The notes below the pieces were generated by a model that was given only the letters and a program-made list of their open reading frames with translations, made no database searches and was not told where the DNA came from. Of a DNA stretch of 64,000 nt, positions 28,081-36,378 are shown piece by piece (position 1 is the stretch's first letter; every line of letters begins with the position of its first letter). The DNA lies in contig NZ_VYRZ01000002.1 of NCBI RefSeq assembly GCF_008710705.1, forward strand, positions 434,001-498,000. The letters run 5' to 3'. A program made the translations under genes and the position numbers. Origin of the DNA: Microbacterium radiodurans (GTDB taxonomy: Bacteria > Actinomycetota > Actinomycetes > Actinomycetales > Microbacteriaceae).

Positions 28081-29181
28081 TCAGGCGCGCGCGGGCACCC
28101 GGGCGAGCGCGACCTCGACGAGTTCGGTGATGAGCTCGCCGTACGACAGACCCGATGCGATCCAGCACTTCGGGAACATCGAGATCGGGGTGAACCCGGG
28201 CATCGTGTTGAGCTCGTTGACGTACAGCCCCGTCGGGGTCTGGAAGAAGTCGACGCGGGCGAGACCCCGGCCGTCGACGGCGTCGAAGGCCGCAACGGCC
28301 ATCCGCTGCAGATCCTCGATCTCGGACGGCGTGACGTCGGCGGGGCAGACGACATCCGCGCCGTCTCCGCCGAGGTACTTCCCCTCGAAGTCGTAGAACT
28401 CCCGCGTGGTGAGGACGATCTCGCCCGGCAGCGACGCGCGTGCGGGGTCGACGCCGCGACCCTCCAGCACGGCGACCTCGATCTCGCGCCCCACGATGGC
28501 GGGCTCGACGAGCACCTTGTCGTCCTCCGCGAAGGCCAGCTCCAGCGCGGCGTCGAGCTCGTCGGCGGCGTGGACCTTCGACACTCCGACGCTCGAGCCG
28601 GCGCGAGCCGGTTTGACGAAGCTCGGGATGCCGAGCCCTGCCGCCGCGGCCCGGACCGCCCCCGGGTCGTTCGCCCACTGCGCCGCGGTGACGGTCACCC
28701 ACGGGGCGACCGGGATGCCGGCGGCCTGCAGCACGATCTTCATGAAGTGCTTGTCCATGCACAGGGCCGAGTCGAAGACCCCGCCGCCCGCGTAGGGCAG
28801 CTGAAGCGTGTCGAAGAAGCCCTGGACGGTGCCGTCCTCGCCGTGCGGACCGTGGAGGATCGGCAGAACCACGTCGACCTCTCCGAGGGAGTCGACGCTG
28901 CCGTCCGCGCGACGCACGCGCAGCTCGCGATCGCCCGCGGGCTCCGGCCACAGCACGCGCGTGCCGTTGTCGGCGACCTCCGGCATCCGATCGGGGTTCA
29001 GCGCGAACTTCTCGGGGTCGTCGTCCTCGAGCACGAACGCCCCGTCGCGCGTGATGCCGACCGGCACGACGCGGTAGCGATCACGATCGATCGCGCGCAG
29101 CACCCCCGCCGCCGTGGCGGAACTGATGGAATGCTCGCTGGAACGCCCGCCGAAGAGCACCGCTACTGCTGTGGTCGCCAT
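28081..29181 (-). CDS. ddl: D-alanine--D-alanine ligase
   Basis: Ddl makes the D-Ala-D-Ala dipeptide for peptidoglycan. The 366-residue protein has FGGRSSEHSIS at the N-terminus, PILHGPHGEDGTVQGFFD, PSFVKPARAGSSVGV, VEPAIVGREIEVAVL, and the C-terminal ARVDFF and NELNTMPGFTP. The ATG at 29181 is the family start and has GAGAGGAC upstream. The first 101 bases are shared with the 3' end of gpsA in another frame, which is unusual. Confidence 0.96.
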   Translation of the reverse strand: MATTAVAVLFGGRSSEHSISSATAAGVLRAIDRDRYRVVPVGITRDGAFVLEDDDPEKFALNPDRMPEVADNGTRVLWPEPAGDRELRVRRADGSVDSLGEVDVVLPILHGPHGEDGTVQGFFDTLQLPYAGGGVFDSALCMDKHFMKIVLQAAGIPVAPWVTVTAAQWANDPGAVRAAAAGLGIPSFVKPARAGSSVGVSKVHAADELDAALELAFAEDDKVLVEPAIVGREIEVAVLEGRGVDPARASLPGEIVLTTREFYDFEGKYLGGDGADVVCPADVTPSEIEDLQRMAVAAFDAVDGRGLARVDFFQTPTGLYVNELNTMPGFTPISMFPKCWIASGLSYGELITELVEVALARVPARA

Positions 29182-30217
29182 GGTGGGTCCTCTCGCCGGT
29201 CGGCTTGTCGTCGTCGGTGGTCAGGTGCGGGGCGATGTCGCGCGGGTTCATGGTGCCGTCGAGCACCATCTTCACCTGCTCGACGATCGGCATGTGCACG
29301 CCCGCCTCTCGGGCGAGCTGCAGGATGGGAGCGACGGATGCCAGGCCCTCGGCGGTCTGGTCCATCTGCTTCACGACGTCCTGGAACGAATAGCCCTGAC
29401 CGAGCAGTCGTCCCGCGGTGTTGTTGCGGCTGAGCGGCGACTGGCACGTCGCGATGAGATCGCCGAGCCCCGCCAGCCCCTGCAGCGTCTCGGTCTGCGC
29501 GCCCTGCGCGACGGCGAAGTCCGTCATCTCGACGAGCCCCCGCGTGATGATCGACGCCTTCGTGTTCTCGCCGTAGCCGACGCCGTCGACGATGCCGATG
29601 GCGACCGCGATCAGGTTCTTCAGCACCCCGCCGAACTCGGTGCCGATGACGTCGGTGTTCACGAACGAGCGGAAGTACGCGTTGCGGGCGCGCAGCGCGA
29701 CGGCCTCGGCGGTCTCACGGCTCGTCGAGGCGATGACGGCGGCTGTCGGCTGCTCGCGGGCGATCTCGAGGGCGAGGTTCGGCCCGGATGCCACCGCGAT
29801 CCGCGCGGGGTCGCAGCCGAGCTCCTGCTCGATGACCTGGCTCATCCGGAGTCCGGTGCGGCGCTCCACGCCCTTCATGAGCGAGACGACCGGCGCGTCG
29901 GACTGCGCCAGAAGCGGGCGGATGGCCTTGAGGTTCTCACGCAGCGCCTGGCTCGACACGGCGAGGTAGACCTGATCGGCTCCCGCGAGCGCCTCCGAGA
30001 GATGCGGGGTGGCGGTCATCGATCGCGGCAGGTTGATCCCGGGCAGATAGCGGCTGTTGCGCTTGCCCTCGCTGATCTCGTGGGCGAGCTCCGCGCGGCG
30101 CGCCCACATGACGACGCGGCTGCCGCCATCGGCAAGAACCTTGCCGAACGTCGTGCCCCAGCTGCCCGCTCCGACGACCGCGATGCGCGGCGGAGCGGCC
30201 TCGGTCCTCCGGCTCAC
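29081..30217 (-). CDS. gpsA: glycerol-3-phosphate dehydrogenase [NAD(P)+]
   Basis: GpsA makes sn-glycerol-3-phosphate for lipid synthesis. The 378-residue protein begins (V)SRRTEAAPPRIAVVGAGSWGTTFGK with a Rossmann fold and has SLMKGVE, ASGPNLALEIA, the Lys in GTEFGGVLKNLIAVAIGI and GYGENTKAS. The usual family length is about 335-340 residues; the extra C-terminal stretch (from roughly residue 345 on) is basic and low-complexity and overlaps ddl for 101 bases. The GTG start overlaps the plsC stop by four bases. Confidence 0.93.
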   Translation of the reverse strand: MSRRTEAAPPRIAVVGAGSWGTTFGKVLADGGSRVVMWARRAELAHEISEGKRNSRYLPGINLPRSMTATPHLSEALAGADQVYLAVSSQALRENLKAIRPLLAQSDAPVVSLMKGVERRTGLRMSQVIEQELGCDPARIAVASGPNLALEIAREQPTAAVIASTSRETAEAVALRARNAYFRSFVNTDVIGTEFGGVLKNLIAVAIGIVDGVGYGENTKASIITRGLVEMTDFAVAQGAQTETLQGLAGLGDLIATCQSPLSRNNTAGRLLGQGYSFQDVVKQMDQTAEGLASVAPILQLAREAGVHMPIVEQVKMVLDGTMNPRDIAPHLTTDDDKPTGERTHHGDHSSSGALRRAFQRAFHQFRHGGGGAARDRS

Positions 30218-30972
30218 AGTCGACCCGTCTCCTGCTGCCCGTGCTGACCGGGATTCCAGCGTTCCGCCGGCGGCTCCTCGCCGCGGAGTTCGCCGAGGAG
30301 TCCCGAGATGCGCCCCATGACGAGATCCGTCGCCGCGACGAGCTGCGCCGGTGCGAGCGTCGCGCCCGCCGTCTCGGGAAGCTCCACGCGCGGGCCGAAT
30401 CGGACGCGGATGCGCTTGCGCAGCGGCCAGAGGCTCAGCTTGCCGTAGCGCGGCAGGATCTGCTGCACGCCCCACGTCGCGACCGGGATGACGGGGATGT
30501 CGCCGGCGACGGCGACGCGCACCGCGCCCGACTTGCCGCGCATCGGCCAGAGGTCCGGCTCACGCGTCAGCGATCCCTCCGGATACACGATGACCCCGCG
30601 ACCGTCGGATACGAGTTCCGCCGCCTGCGAGATGGCCTGCCCGGCTGCGGACGCGGACGTCGTCCGCGAGACCGGGATCATGCCGAGTCCGCGCAGCACC
30701 GTGCCGACCACGGGCACGCGGAAGAGACTGTCCTTCGCCATGAATCGCGGCGCGCGACCGAGGCGCCAGGTCGCGACGGCGACGACGATCGGATCGAACT
30801 CGCTGTAGTGGTTCGGGGCGAGAACGTACGGGCCGCTCTCCGGCAGGTGCTCGGCACCCTCCACGTCGATCCTCGCGAGAAGACCGACCGCGGGCACGAC
30901 GATGGCCGCCGCGAGCCAGAACGGGCTCGGCTTCGTCTTCTCGGGGGAAGCGCGCCGACGAGAGGTGCTCAC
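30214..30972 (-). CDS. plsC: 1-acyl-sn-glycerol-3-phosphate acyltransferase
   Basis: The enzyme adds the second acyl chain to make phosphatidic acid. The 252-residue protein has the HX4D motif in NHYSEFDP (about residue 54), FMAKDSLFRVP, and YPEGSLTREPDLWPM (about residue 131), followed by GAVRVAVAGDIPVIPV. A hydrophobic N-terminal segment suggests membrane association. It starts with GTG three bases after the murA stop and its stop overlaps gpsA. The murA-plsC-gpsA-ddl order links cell wall and lipid synthesis. Confidence 0.93.
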   Translation of the reverse strand: MSTSRRRASPEKTKPSPFWLAAAIVVPAVGLLARIDVEGAEHLPESGPYVLAPNHYSEFDPIVVAVATWRLGRAPRFMAKDSLFRVPVVGTVLRGLGMIPVSRTTSASAAGQAISQAAELVSDGRGVIVYPEGSLTREPDLWPMRGKSGAVRVAVAGDIPVIPVATWGVQQILPRYGKLSLWPLRKRIRVRFGPRVELPETAGATLAPAQLVAATDLVMGRISGLLGELRGEEPPAERWNPGQHGQQETGRL

Positions 30973-30975
30973 GGC

Positions 30976-32340
30976 TCAGCCGATGACGTCGAAGTCGGCG
31001 CCGAGCGCCGTCAGCTTGTCGAAGAACTTCTCGTAGCCGCGCCGGATGATGCCGACGTTGCGCACGATCGACGTACCGTTCGCGGCGAGAGCGGCGATCA
31101 CGTAGCTGTACCCGCCGCGCAGGTCGGGGACGACGACATCCGCCCCGTGGAGCGGCGTCGGACCGGAGATGACGGCGGCCTGTTCGAGGGCCCGACGGGG
31201 AACGCGACGCTCCGGGCTCGCGATGCCCTCGGGGTGGACGACGATGTCGGCGCCCATCTTGTTCAGGGCCTGCGTGAAGCCGAGACGGTTCTCGTAGACG
31301 GTCTCGTGCACGGTCGACACACCCTCGGCCTGCGTGAGGGCGACGATGAGCGGCTGCTGCCAGTCGGTCATGAATCCGGGGTGCACATCGGTCTCGACCG
31401 AGACGGGGCGGAGGGCTCCGTCGCGGCGGAACCGGATGCCGTCCTCCTGGATGTCGAAGTCGCCCCCCGCCTTGCGGAAGACGTTGAGGAAGGTGAGCAT
31501 CTCCTGCTGCTTCGCGCCGCCCACGAAGATGTCGCCGTCGGTCGCGAGGGCGGCGCACGCCCACGAGGCGGCCTCGTTGCGATCGAAGATCGACCGGTGG
31601 TCGTAGCCGCGGAGCTTGTCGACGCCCTCGATGAAGATGACGCGGTTCGGCTCGTACGAGATGATCGCGCCCATCTTCTGCAGGACCGCGATGAGGTCCA
31701 TGATCTCGGGCTCGATCGCGGCGTTGCGCAGCTCGGTGGTGCCGCGTGCGCGGACGGCCGTCAGCAGCACCTGCTCCGTGGCCCCCACGCTCGGATACGG
31801 CAGCTCGATGTCCGCGCCATGGAGTCCCTCGGGTGCCGACAGGCGGATGCCGCTCGGCTGCTTGTCGACGATCGCGCCGAACTTGCGGAGGGCGTCGAGG
31901 TGGAAGTCGATGGGCCGGTCGCCGATGCGGCATCCGCCGAGATCGGGGATGAAGGCCTGACCCAGCAGGTGCAGGAGCGGGCCGCAGAAGAGGATCGGGA
32001 TGCGCGACGCACCCGCGTGCGCGTCGATCTCCTCGAAGTTCGCCGAGACGGCGCCGGTGGGATCGAGGCGCAGCACGCCTTCGCTCTCCTCGACGACGCC
32101 GACGCCGTGCACCTCGAGCAGCGAGCGCACGACGGCGACGTCGCTGATGTCGGGGACGTCCCGCAGAACGCTCTCGGTCTCGCCGAGAAGCGACGCCACC
32201 ATCGCCTTGGTCGCGAAGTTCTTCGCGCCCTTCACATCGACCCGTCCGACGAGCGGACGTCCGCCGCGGATCTCGAGGATCTCGCCTTCTTCGCGGCTCG
32301 TCTGCTGCGCCGACGCCGGCTCACTCGAGGGAGTGCTCAT
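30976..32340 (-). CDS. murA: UDP-N-acetylglucosamine 1-carboxyvinyltransferase
   Basis: MurA transfers enolpyruvate from PEP to UDP-GlcNAc, the first committed step of peptidoglycan synthesis. The 454-residue protein has the Lys-Asn pair in KGAKNFATKAM, the catalytic loop Cys in GGCRIGDRPIDFH (so a normally fosfomycin-sensitive Cys form), and IPILFCGPLLHLLG. It starts with ATG preceded by GAGGAAAC and lies 72 bases downstream of leuD. A weak GC-rich inverted repeat is visible in that gap. Confidence 0.96.
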   Translation of the reverse strand: MSTPSSEPASAQQTSREEGEILEIRGGRPLVGRVDVKGAKNFATKAMVASLLGETESVLRDVPDISDVAVVRSLLEVHGVGVVEESEGVLRLDPTGAVSANFEEIDAHAGASRIPILFCGPLLHLLGQAFIPDLGGCRIGDRPIDFHLDALRKFGAIVDKQPSGIRLSAPEGLHGADIELPYPSVGATEQVLLTAVRARGTTELRNAAIEPEIMDLIAVLQKMGAIISYEPNRVIFIEGVDKLRGYDHRSIFDRNEAASWACAALATDGDIFVGGAKQQEMLTFLNVFRKAGGDFDIQEDGIRFRRDGALRPVSVETDVHPGFMTDWQQPLIVALTQAEGVSTVHETVYENRLGFTQALNKMGADIVVHPEGIASPERRVPRRALEQAAVISGPTPLHGADVVVPDLRGGYSYVIAALAANGTSIVRNVGIIRRGYEKFFDKLTALGADFDVIG

Positions 32341-32412
32341 CCAGGGGTTTCCTCACTTGGTCATCGAGGGCTGTGCGAACGCGCGCCCCACGGTTGCGGG
32401 GCGTGGTTCCGG

Positions 32413-33009
32413 CTACGCGACGGGGAGTGTCCGCGGTCGCCACGCCTCGCGGCGCGCCTCGAACTGCGCGATCGCCTCTTCGTTGCGCAGCGTGAGCCCG
32501 ATGTCGTCGAGTCCTTCGAGGAGCCTCCACCGAGTGTAATCGTCGATCTCGAAGGGGACGCGGAGGTCGCCGATCGACGCCGTCCGAGCCTCGAGGTCGA
32601 CCGTCATCGTCGCGCCGGGTGCCGCGTCGACGGCAGCCCAGATCGCCGCGCGATCGGACTCCGAGATCACTCCCGCCAGGAGGCCCTGCTTGCCGGCGTT
32701 GCCGCGGAAGATGTCGGCGAACCTCGGTGCCAGCACGACGCGGAAGCCGTAATCGCGCAGCGCCCAGACCGCGTGCTCGCGGCTCGAGCCGGTCCCGAAG
32801 TCGGGTCCGGCGACCAGCACCGAGGCTCCGGAGAACGCCGGCTGGTTCAGAACGAAGTCCGGATCCTGCCGCCAGTTGGCGAACAGCGCGTCCTCGAAGC
32901 CCGTCTTCGTGACGCGCTTGAGGTAGACCGCCGGGATGATCTGATCGGTGTCGACGGCGGAACGCTTCAGCGGCGCGACGACACCGGTGTGGGTGGCGAA
33001 CTTCTCCAT
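32413..33009 (-). CDS. leuD: 3-isopropylmalate dehydratase small subunit
   Basis: LeuD forms the swivel domain of the isopropylmalate isomerase with LeuC. The 198-residue protein has [27 protein letters not shown] at its start, [14 protein letters not shown] at the active site (about residue 75) and [11 protein letters not shown]. It starts two bases after the leuC stop. Regulation is expected to follow leuC, including the upstream attenuator. Confidence 0.97.
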   Translation of the reverse strand: MEKFATHTGVVAPLKRSAVDTDQIIPAVYLKRVTKTGFEDALFANWRQDPDFVLNQPAFSGASVLVAGPDFGTGSSREHAVWALRDYGFRVVLAPRFADIFRGNAGKQGLLAGVISESDRAAIWAAVDAAPGATMTVDLEARTASIGDLRVPFEIDDYTRWRLLEGLDDIGLTLRNEEAIAQFEARREAWRPRTLPVA

Positions 33010-33011
33010 GA

Positions 33012-34460
33012 TCAGGCCTCGACCTTCTCGCGGGCGGGCAGATCGCTCGGGCTCGCGAGGCGCCCGAGAACGGCGGTGGCGGCGGCCACGAGCGGCGACA
33101 CCAGGTGCGTGCGGCCCCCCTTGCCCTGCCGGCCCTCGAAGTTGCGGTTGCTCGTCGATGCGCACCGCTCCCCCGGAGCGAGCTGATCGGGATTCATGCC
33201 GAGGCACATCGAGCAGCCGGCGAAGCGCCACTCCGCGCCGAACTCGGTGAACACGCGGTCGAGCCCCTCGGCTTCGGCCTCCAGCCGAACGCGAGCGGAA
33301 CCGGGCACGACCATCACGCGGACGCCCTCGGCCTTCGTCCGTCCTGCCACGACGGAGGCGAAGGCGCGCAGGTCCTCGATACGGCTGTTGGTGCACGACC
33401 CCATGAAGACGGCGTCGACCGGGATCTCCTTCAGGGGGGTTCCCGGCTCGAGGTCCATGTACTCGAGGGCGCGCTCGGCAGCGGCCTTCTCGTTCGCGTC
33501 GGCGAAGTCCTCGGGCGCGGGGACGGTCCCGCTCAGCGAGACTCCCTGACCCGGGTTGGTGCCCCACGTGACGAACGGCTCGAGCTCGGCCGCGTCGATG
33601 AAGATCTCCGCGTCGTAGACCGCTCCTTCGTCGCTCGGGAGCGTCCGCCAGTAGGCGACCGCGTCGTCCCAGTCCTGGCCCGTCGGGGCGTGCGGACGGC
33701 CCTGGACGTAGTCGAAGGTGATCTCGTCGGGTGCGACCATGCCGGCGCGGGCGCCGGCCTCGATCGACATGTTGCACATCGTCATGCGCCCCTCCATCGA
33801 GAGGGAGCGGATAGCGCTGCCGCGGTACTCGAGCACGTAGCCCTGCCCGCCGTTCGTGCCGATCTTCGCGATGACGGCGAGGATGATGTCCTTCGCCGTC
33901 ACCCCCTCCTTCAGCTCGCCCTCGACGGTGATGGCCATCGTCTTGAACGGCTTCAGCGGCAGCGTCTGCGTCGCCATGACGTGCTCGACCTCGCTCGTGC
34001 CGATGCCGAACGCCATCGCGCCGAAGGCGCCGTGGGTCGAGGTGTGGCTGTCGCCGCAAACGACGGTGATCCCCGGCATCGTCAGCCCCAGCTGCGGGCC
34101 GACGACGTGGACGATGCCCTGCTCGGCGTCGCCCAGCGAGTGCAGGCGCACGCCGAACTCCTGGGCGTTGCGCCGCAGCGTGTCGATCTGGGTGCGGCTC
34201 GTCAGGTCCGCGATCGGCTTGTCGATGTCGAGCGTCGGAGTGTTGTGGTCCTCGGTCGCGATCGTCAGGTCGACCCGGCGGAGCGGACGCCCCTCGGCGC
34301 GGAGACCGTCGAAGGCCTGCGGACTCGTCACCTCGTGCACCAGGTGCAGGTCGATGTAGATGAGGTCGGGCTGGCCGTCCTCGCCCCTGACGACGAGATG
34401 GTCGTCCCAGACCTTCTCTGCCAGGGTGCGCGGGCGCTCGGGCGGGGTGGGAATGCTCAT
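33012..34460 (-). CDS. leuC: 3-isopropylmalate dehydratase large subunit
   Basis: LeuC carries the 4Fe-4S cluster of isopropylmalate isomerase (leucine synthesis). The 482-residue protein has [30 protein letters not shown], the cluster cysteines in [12 protein letters not shown] and [11 protein letters not shown], and [19 protein letters not shown]. The ATG at 34460 follows AAGGAGAA and fits the family N-terminus. A Leu-codon leader peptide and an 11-bp stem-loop lie 45-112 bases upstream, so transcription or translation is probably controlled by leucyl-tRNA supply. Confidence 0.97.
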   Translation of the reverse strand: MSIPTPPERPRTLAEKVWDDHLVVRGEDGQPDLIYIDLHLVHEVTSPQAFDGLRAEGRPLRRVDLTIATEDHNTPTLDIDKPIADLTSRTQIDTLRRNAQEFGVRLHSLGDAEQGIVHVVGPQLGLTMPGITVVCGDSHTSTHGAFGAMAFGIGTSEVEHVMATQTLPLKPFKTMAITVEGELKEGVTAKDIILAVIAKIGTNGGQGYVLEYRGSAIRSLSMEGRMTMCNMSIEAGARAGMVAPDEITFDYVQGRPHAPTGQDWDDAVAYWRTLPSDEGAVYDAEIFIDAAELEPFVTWGTNPGQGVSLSGTVPAPEDFADANEKAAAERALEYMDLEPGTPLKEIPVDAVFMGSCTNSRIEDLRAFASVVAGRTKAEGVRVMVVPGSARVRLEAEAEGLDRVFTEFGAEWRFAGCSMCLGMNPDQLAPGERCASTSNRNFEGRQGKGGRTHLVSPLVAAATAVLGRLASPSDLPAREKVEA

Positions 34461-34504
34461 GGGTTTCGTTCTCCTTGCGAACCGGATCAAGCCCGTGACG
34501 GACT

Positions 34505-34543
34505 CCGCGGCGAGGAGGGGCTCAGAACGAGGCCTCGCCGCGG
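34505..34543 (-). promoter_or_regulatory. leuC attenuator stem-loop
   Basis: CCGCGGCGAGG and CCTCGCCGCGG are perfect 11-base complementary arms with a 17-base loop. The 5' arm begins five bases after the Leu run and lies inside the leader-peptide coding region, and the 3' arm lies after its stop codon. A ribosome stalled at the Leu codons would cover the 5' arm and stop the stem from forming. No U-run follows, so the mechanism may be Rho-dependent or translational. Confidence 0.68.
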
Positions 34544-34572
34544 CCGCTAAGGAGAAGGCGGGCGATCAGCAT
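34522..34572 (-). CDS. leucine leader peptide of the leuCD operon
   Basis: A 16-residue ORF reads [16 protein letters not shown] and stops 61 bases before leuC. It has four Leu codons, three of them consecutive (CTT CTC CTT), directly before the 5' arm of an inverted repeat. A TATCCT box lies 6 bases before its ATG, so the mRNA should start at the AUG. These are the features of a transcription-attenuation leader peptide, in which ribosome stalling on Leu codons under leucine shortage changes the RNA fold. It is too short for routine gene prediction. Confidence 0.75.
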   Translation of the reverse strand: MLIARLLLSGRGEASF

Positions 34573-34578
34573 GGGGTC

Positions 34579-34584
34579 AGGATA
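34579..34584 (-). promoter_or_regulatory. putative -10 box of the leuC operon
   Basis: TATCCT on the minus strand lies six bases before the leader peptide ATG, placing the transcription start at or beside the A of AUG. No clear -35 hexamer is visible. Confidence 0.55.
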
Positions 34585-34633
34585 GCACCGGGACGACTCG
34601 GGCCCGGCCGAGCGGACGGCCCGCGGCATCCGT

Positions 34634-35704
34634 TCAGTCGCGGCGCGGCGGGAGCGGCGGCTGGTCGACTGTGCCCGGAGTGCCCTTCTCGGCCGCGACG
34701 TCCGCAGCGGCCTCGGTCGGTGTCTGGGCGCCGCCCTCCCGTCGGGCGGCGATGAGGCTCGCGACGGTCGCGACGGCCATCGAGGCGATGATCACGCCGA
34801 GCGAGACCCAGGTCGAGATCTCGGGCGCCCACTCGATGTGCTCCCCGCCGTTGATGAAGGGGAGTTCGTTCTGGTGCATCGCGTGGAGGATCAGCTTCAC
34901 ACCGATGAAGGCGAGGATGAACGCGATCCCGTAGTGCAGGTACTTCAGCCGGTCGAGGAGATCGCCCAGCAGGAAGTACAGCTGGCGGAGCCCCATGAGC
35001 GCGAAGAGGTTCGCCGTGAAGACGAGGAACGGATCCTGCGTGATGCCGAAGATCGCCGGGATCGAGTCGAGCGCGAACAGGAGGTCGGTCACGCCGATCG
35101 CGACGAAGACGATGATCATCGGCGTGAACATCCGCTTGCCGTTCACAATCGTCCGCACCTTCGGGCCGTCGTACTCGTCCGAGATGTCGACGGTGCGGCG
35201 GATGATGCGGACGAGGAAGCTCTCGCGCTTCACGTCGTCGTCGTGGTCGCCCTCGGGCAGAGCCTGCTTGATGGCGGTGTAGATGAGGAACGCGCCGAAG
35301 ATGTAGAAGACCCAGCTGAACTGCTCGATGATCGCCGCGCCCGCCAGGATGAAGAGCCCGCGCAGCACGAGCGCGATGATGATGCCGACCATCAGGACTT
35401 TCTGCTGGTATCGGCGCGGCACCGAGAACTGACTCATGATCAGCACGAAGACGAAGAGGTTGTCGATCGAGAGGCTGTATTCCGTCAGCCAGCCGGCGAC
35501 GAACTGGCCGGCGTGCTCGACATCGGCCACGGCCCAGAGGATCGCCGCGAACACCAGCGCCAGCCCGACGTAGAACAGCACCCACAGCGTCGACTCCTTC
35601 GGCGACGGGATGTGCGGTCGCTTGACGATGAGAAGGAGGTCGGCGACGAGCACGAGCACCAGCACGACGAGCGCGACGATCTGGAACGGCACGGGGAGGT
35701 CCAT
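34634..35704 (-). CDS. TerC-family integral membrane protein
   Basis: The 356-residue protein has about nine hydrophobic segments and the TerC features EYSLSIDNLFVFVLIMSQF and FALDSIPAIFGITQDPFLVFTANLFALMGLRQLYFLL, in which Asp residues inside membrane helices are thought to bind metal. TerC proteins are linked to tellurite resistance and to manganese export or metal loading of exported proteins. The C-terminus is a cytoplasmic Pro/Ala-rich tail. A TAGTCT box lies about 30 bases before the ATG. It is divergent from the sigma factor gene. Confidence 0.92.
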   Translation of the reverse strand: MDLPVPFQIVALVVLVLVLVADLLLIVKRPHIPSPKESTLWVLFYVGLALVFAAILWAVADVEHAGQFVAGWLTEYSLSIDNLFVFVLIMSQFSVPRRYQQKVLMVGIIIALVLRGLFILAGAAIIEQFSWVFYIFGAFLIYTAIKQALPEGDHDDDVKRESFLVRIIRRTVDISDEYDGPKVRTIVNGKRMFTPMIIVFVAIGVTDLLFALDSIPAIFGITQDPFLVFTANLFALMGLRQLYFLLGDLLDRLKYLHYGIAFILAFIGVKLILHAMHQNELPFINGGEHIEWAPEISTWVSLGVIIASMAVATVASLIAARREGGAQTPTEAAADVAAEKGTPGTVDQPPLPPRRD

Positions 35705-35820
35705 GCGAGCCTTTCGGGGAGAGAGCCTCCCGAGACTACACCCGGGCTCCCTCGCGCACGGGGCGGTGAGACGGATCCCGCGACCGCGACACTGTCAGGG
35801 TGGAAGAAGGGGGAACACGG

Positions 35821-36378
35821 ATGCCGAAGACCGCCGTGCCGGCCGATGCCGAGCTCGTCGCCGCCTCGGCCGAAGGCAGCGAGCATGCGTTCCGCACGCT
35901 GTATCGCGCCTACGTCCGGCCCGTCTACTGGCTCGCCCACGGACTGCTGCGCGACGCCGGCGACGCAGAGGACGTGACGCAGGAGACGTTCCTCGTGGCG
36001 TGGCGCAAGATGCCCGGACTCGAGCTCGCGAGCGACTCCCTCCTCCCCTGGCTCGTCACGATCTGCCGGTTCCAGTGCGCGAATCGGATGCGGCGACAGC
36101 AGCGCGACCGAGCGCACGACGCCGGCGAGCAGCCGGACCTGCCCGCGACGGTGGACGTCGAGCAGCAGGTGGTGCAGTCCGATCTCGTCGAGCGCATCCT
36201 GGCCGCCGTCGACGACCTGAGCGCGCTCGACCGCTCGATCTTCCGCCTCTGCGCGGCGGAGGGCTACTCGTACCAGGCGGCCGCGGACCGCCTCGGCGTG
36301 TCGCACGCGTCCGTCCGCAACCGCCTGTCCCGCATCCGCACTCACGTGCGTACGACCGTCGAACCGGAGGAGTCATGA
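35821..36378 (+). CDS. ECF-type RNA polymerase sigma factor
   Basis: The 185-residue protein shows region 2 (YRAYVRPVYWLAHGLLRDAGDAEDVTQETFLVAWRKM, about residues 24-60) and region 4 with an HTH (YSYQAAADRLGVSHASVRNRLSRIRTHVR). The ATG at 35821 is preferred to an upstream in-frame GTG because GAAGGGGGAA precedes it. It overlaps the DUF4349 gene by ATGA, so the two are coupled, in the way that ECF sigma factors are coupled to their anti-sigma factors. Confidence 0.9.
   Translation: MPKTAVPADAELVAASAEGSEHAFRTLYRAYVRPVYWLAHGLLRDAGDAEDVTQETFLVAWRKMPGLELASDSLLPWLVTICRFQCANRMRRQQRDRAHDAGEQPDLPATVDVEQQVVQSDLVERILAAVDDLSALDRSIFRLCAAEGYSYQAAADRLGVSHASVRNRLSRIRTHVRTTVEPEES

Noticed and set aside
30241..33186. 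981-codon plus-strand frame opposite plsC, murA and leuD
   Set aside because: Spans three real genes on the other strand; no ribosome-binding site or motif.
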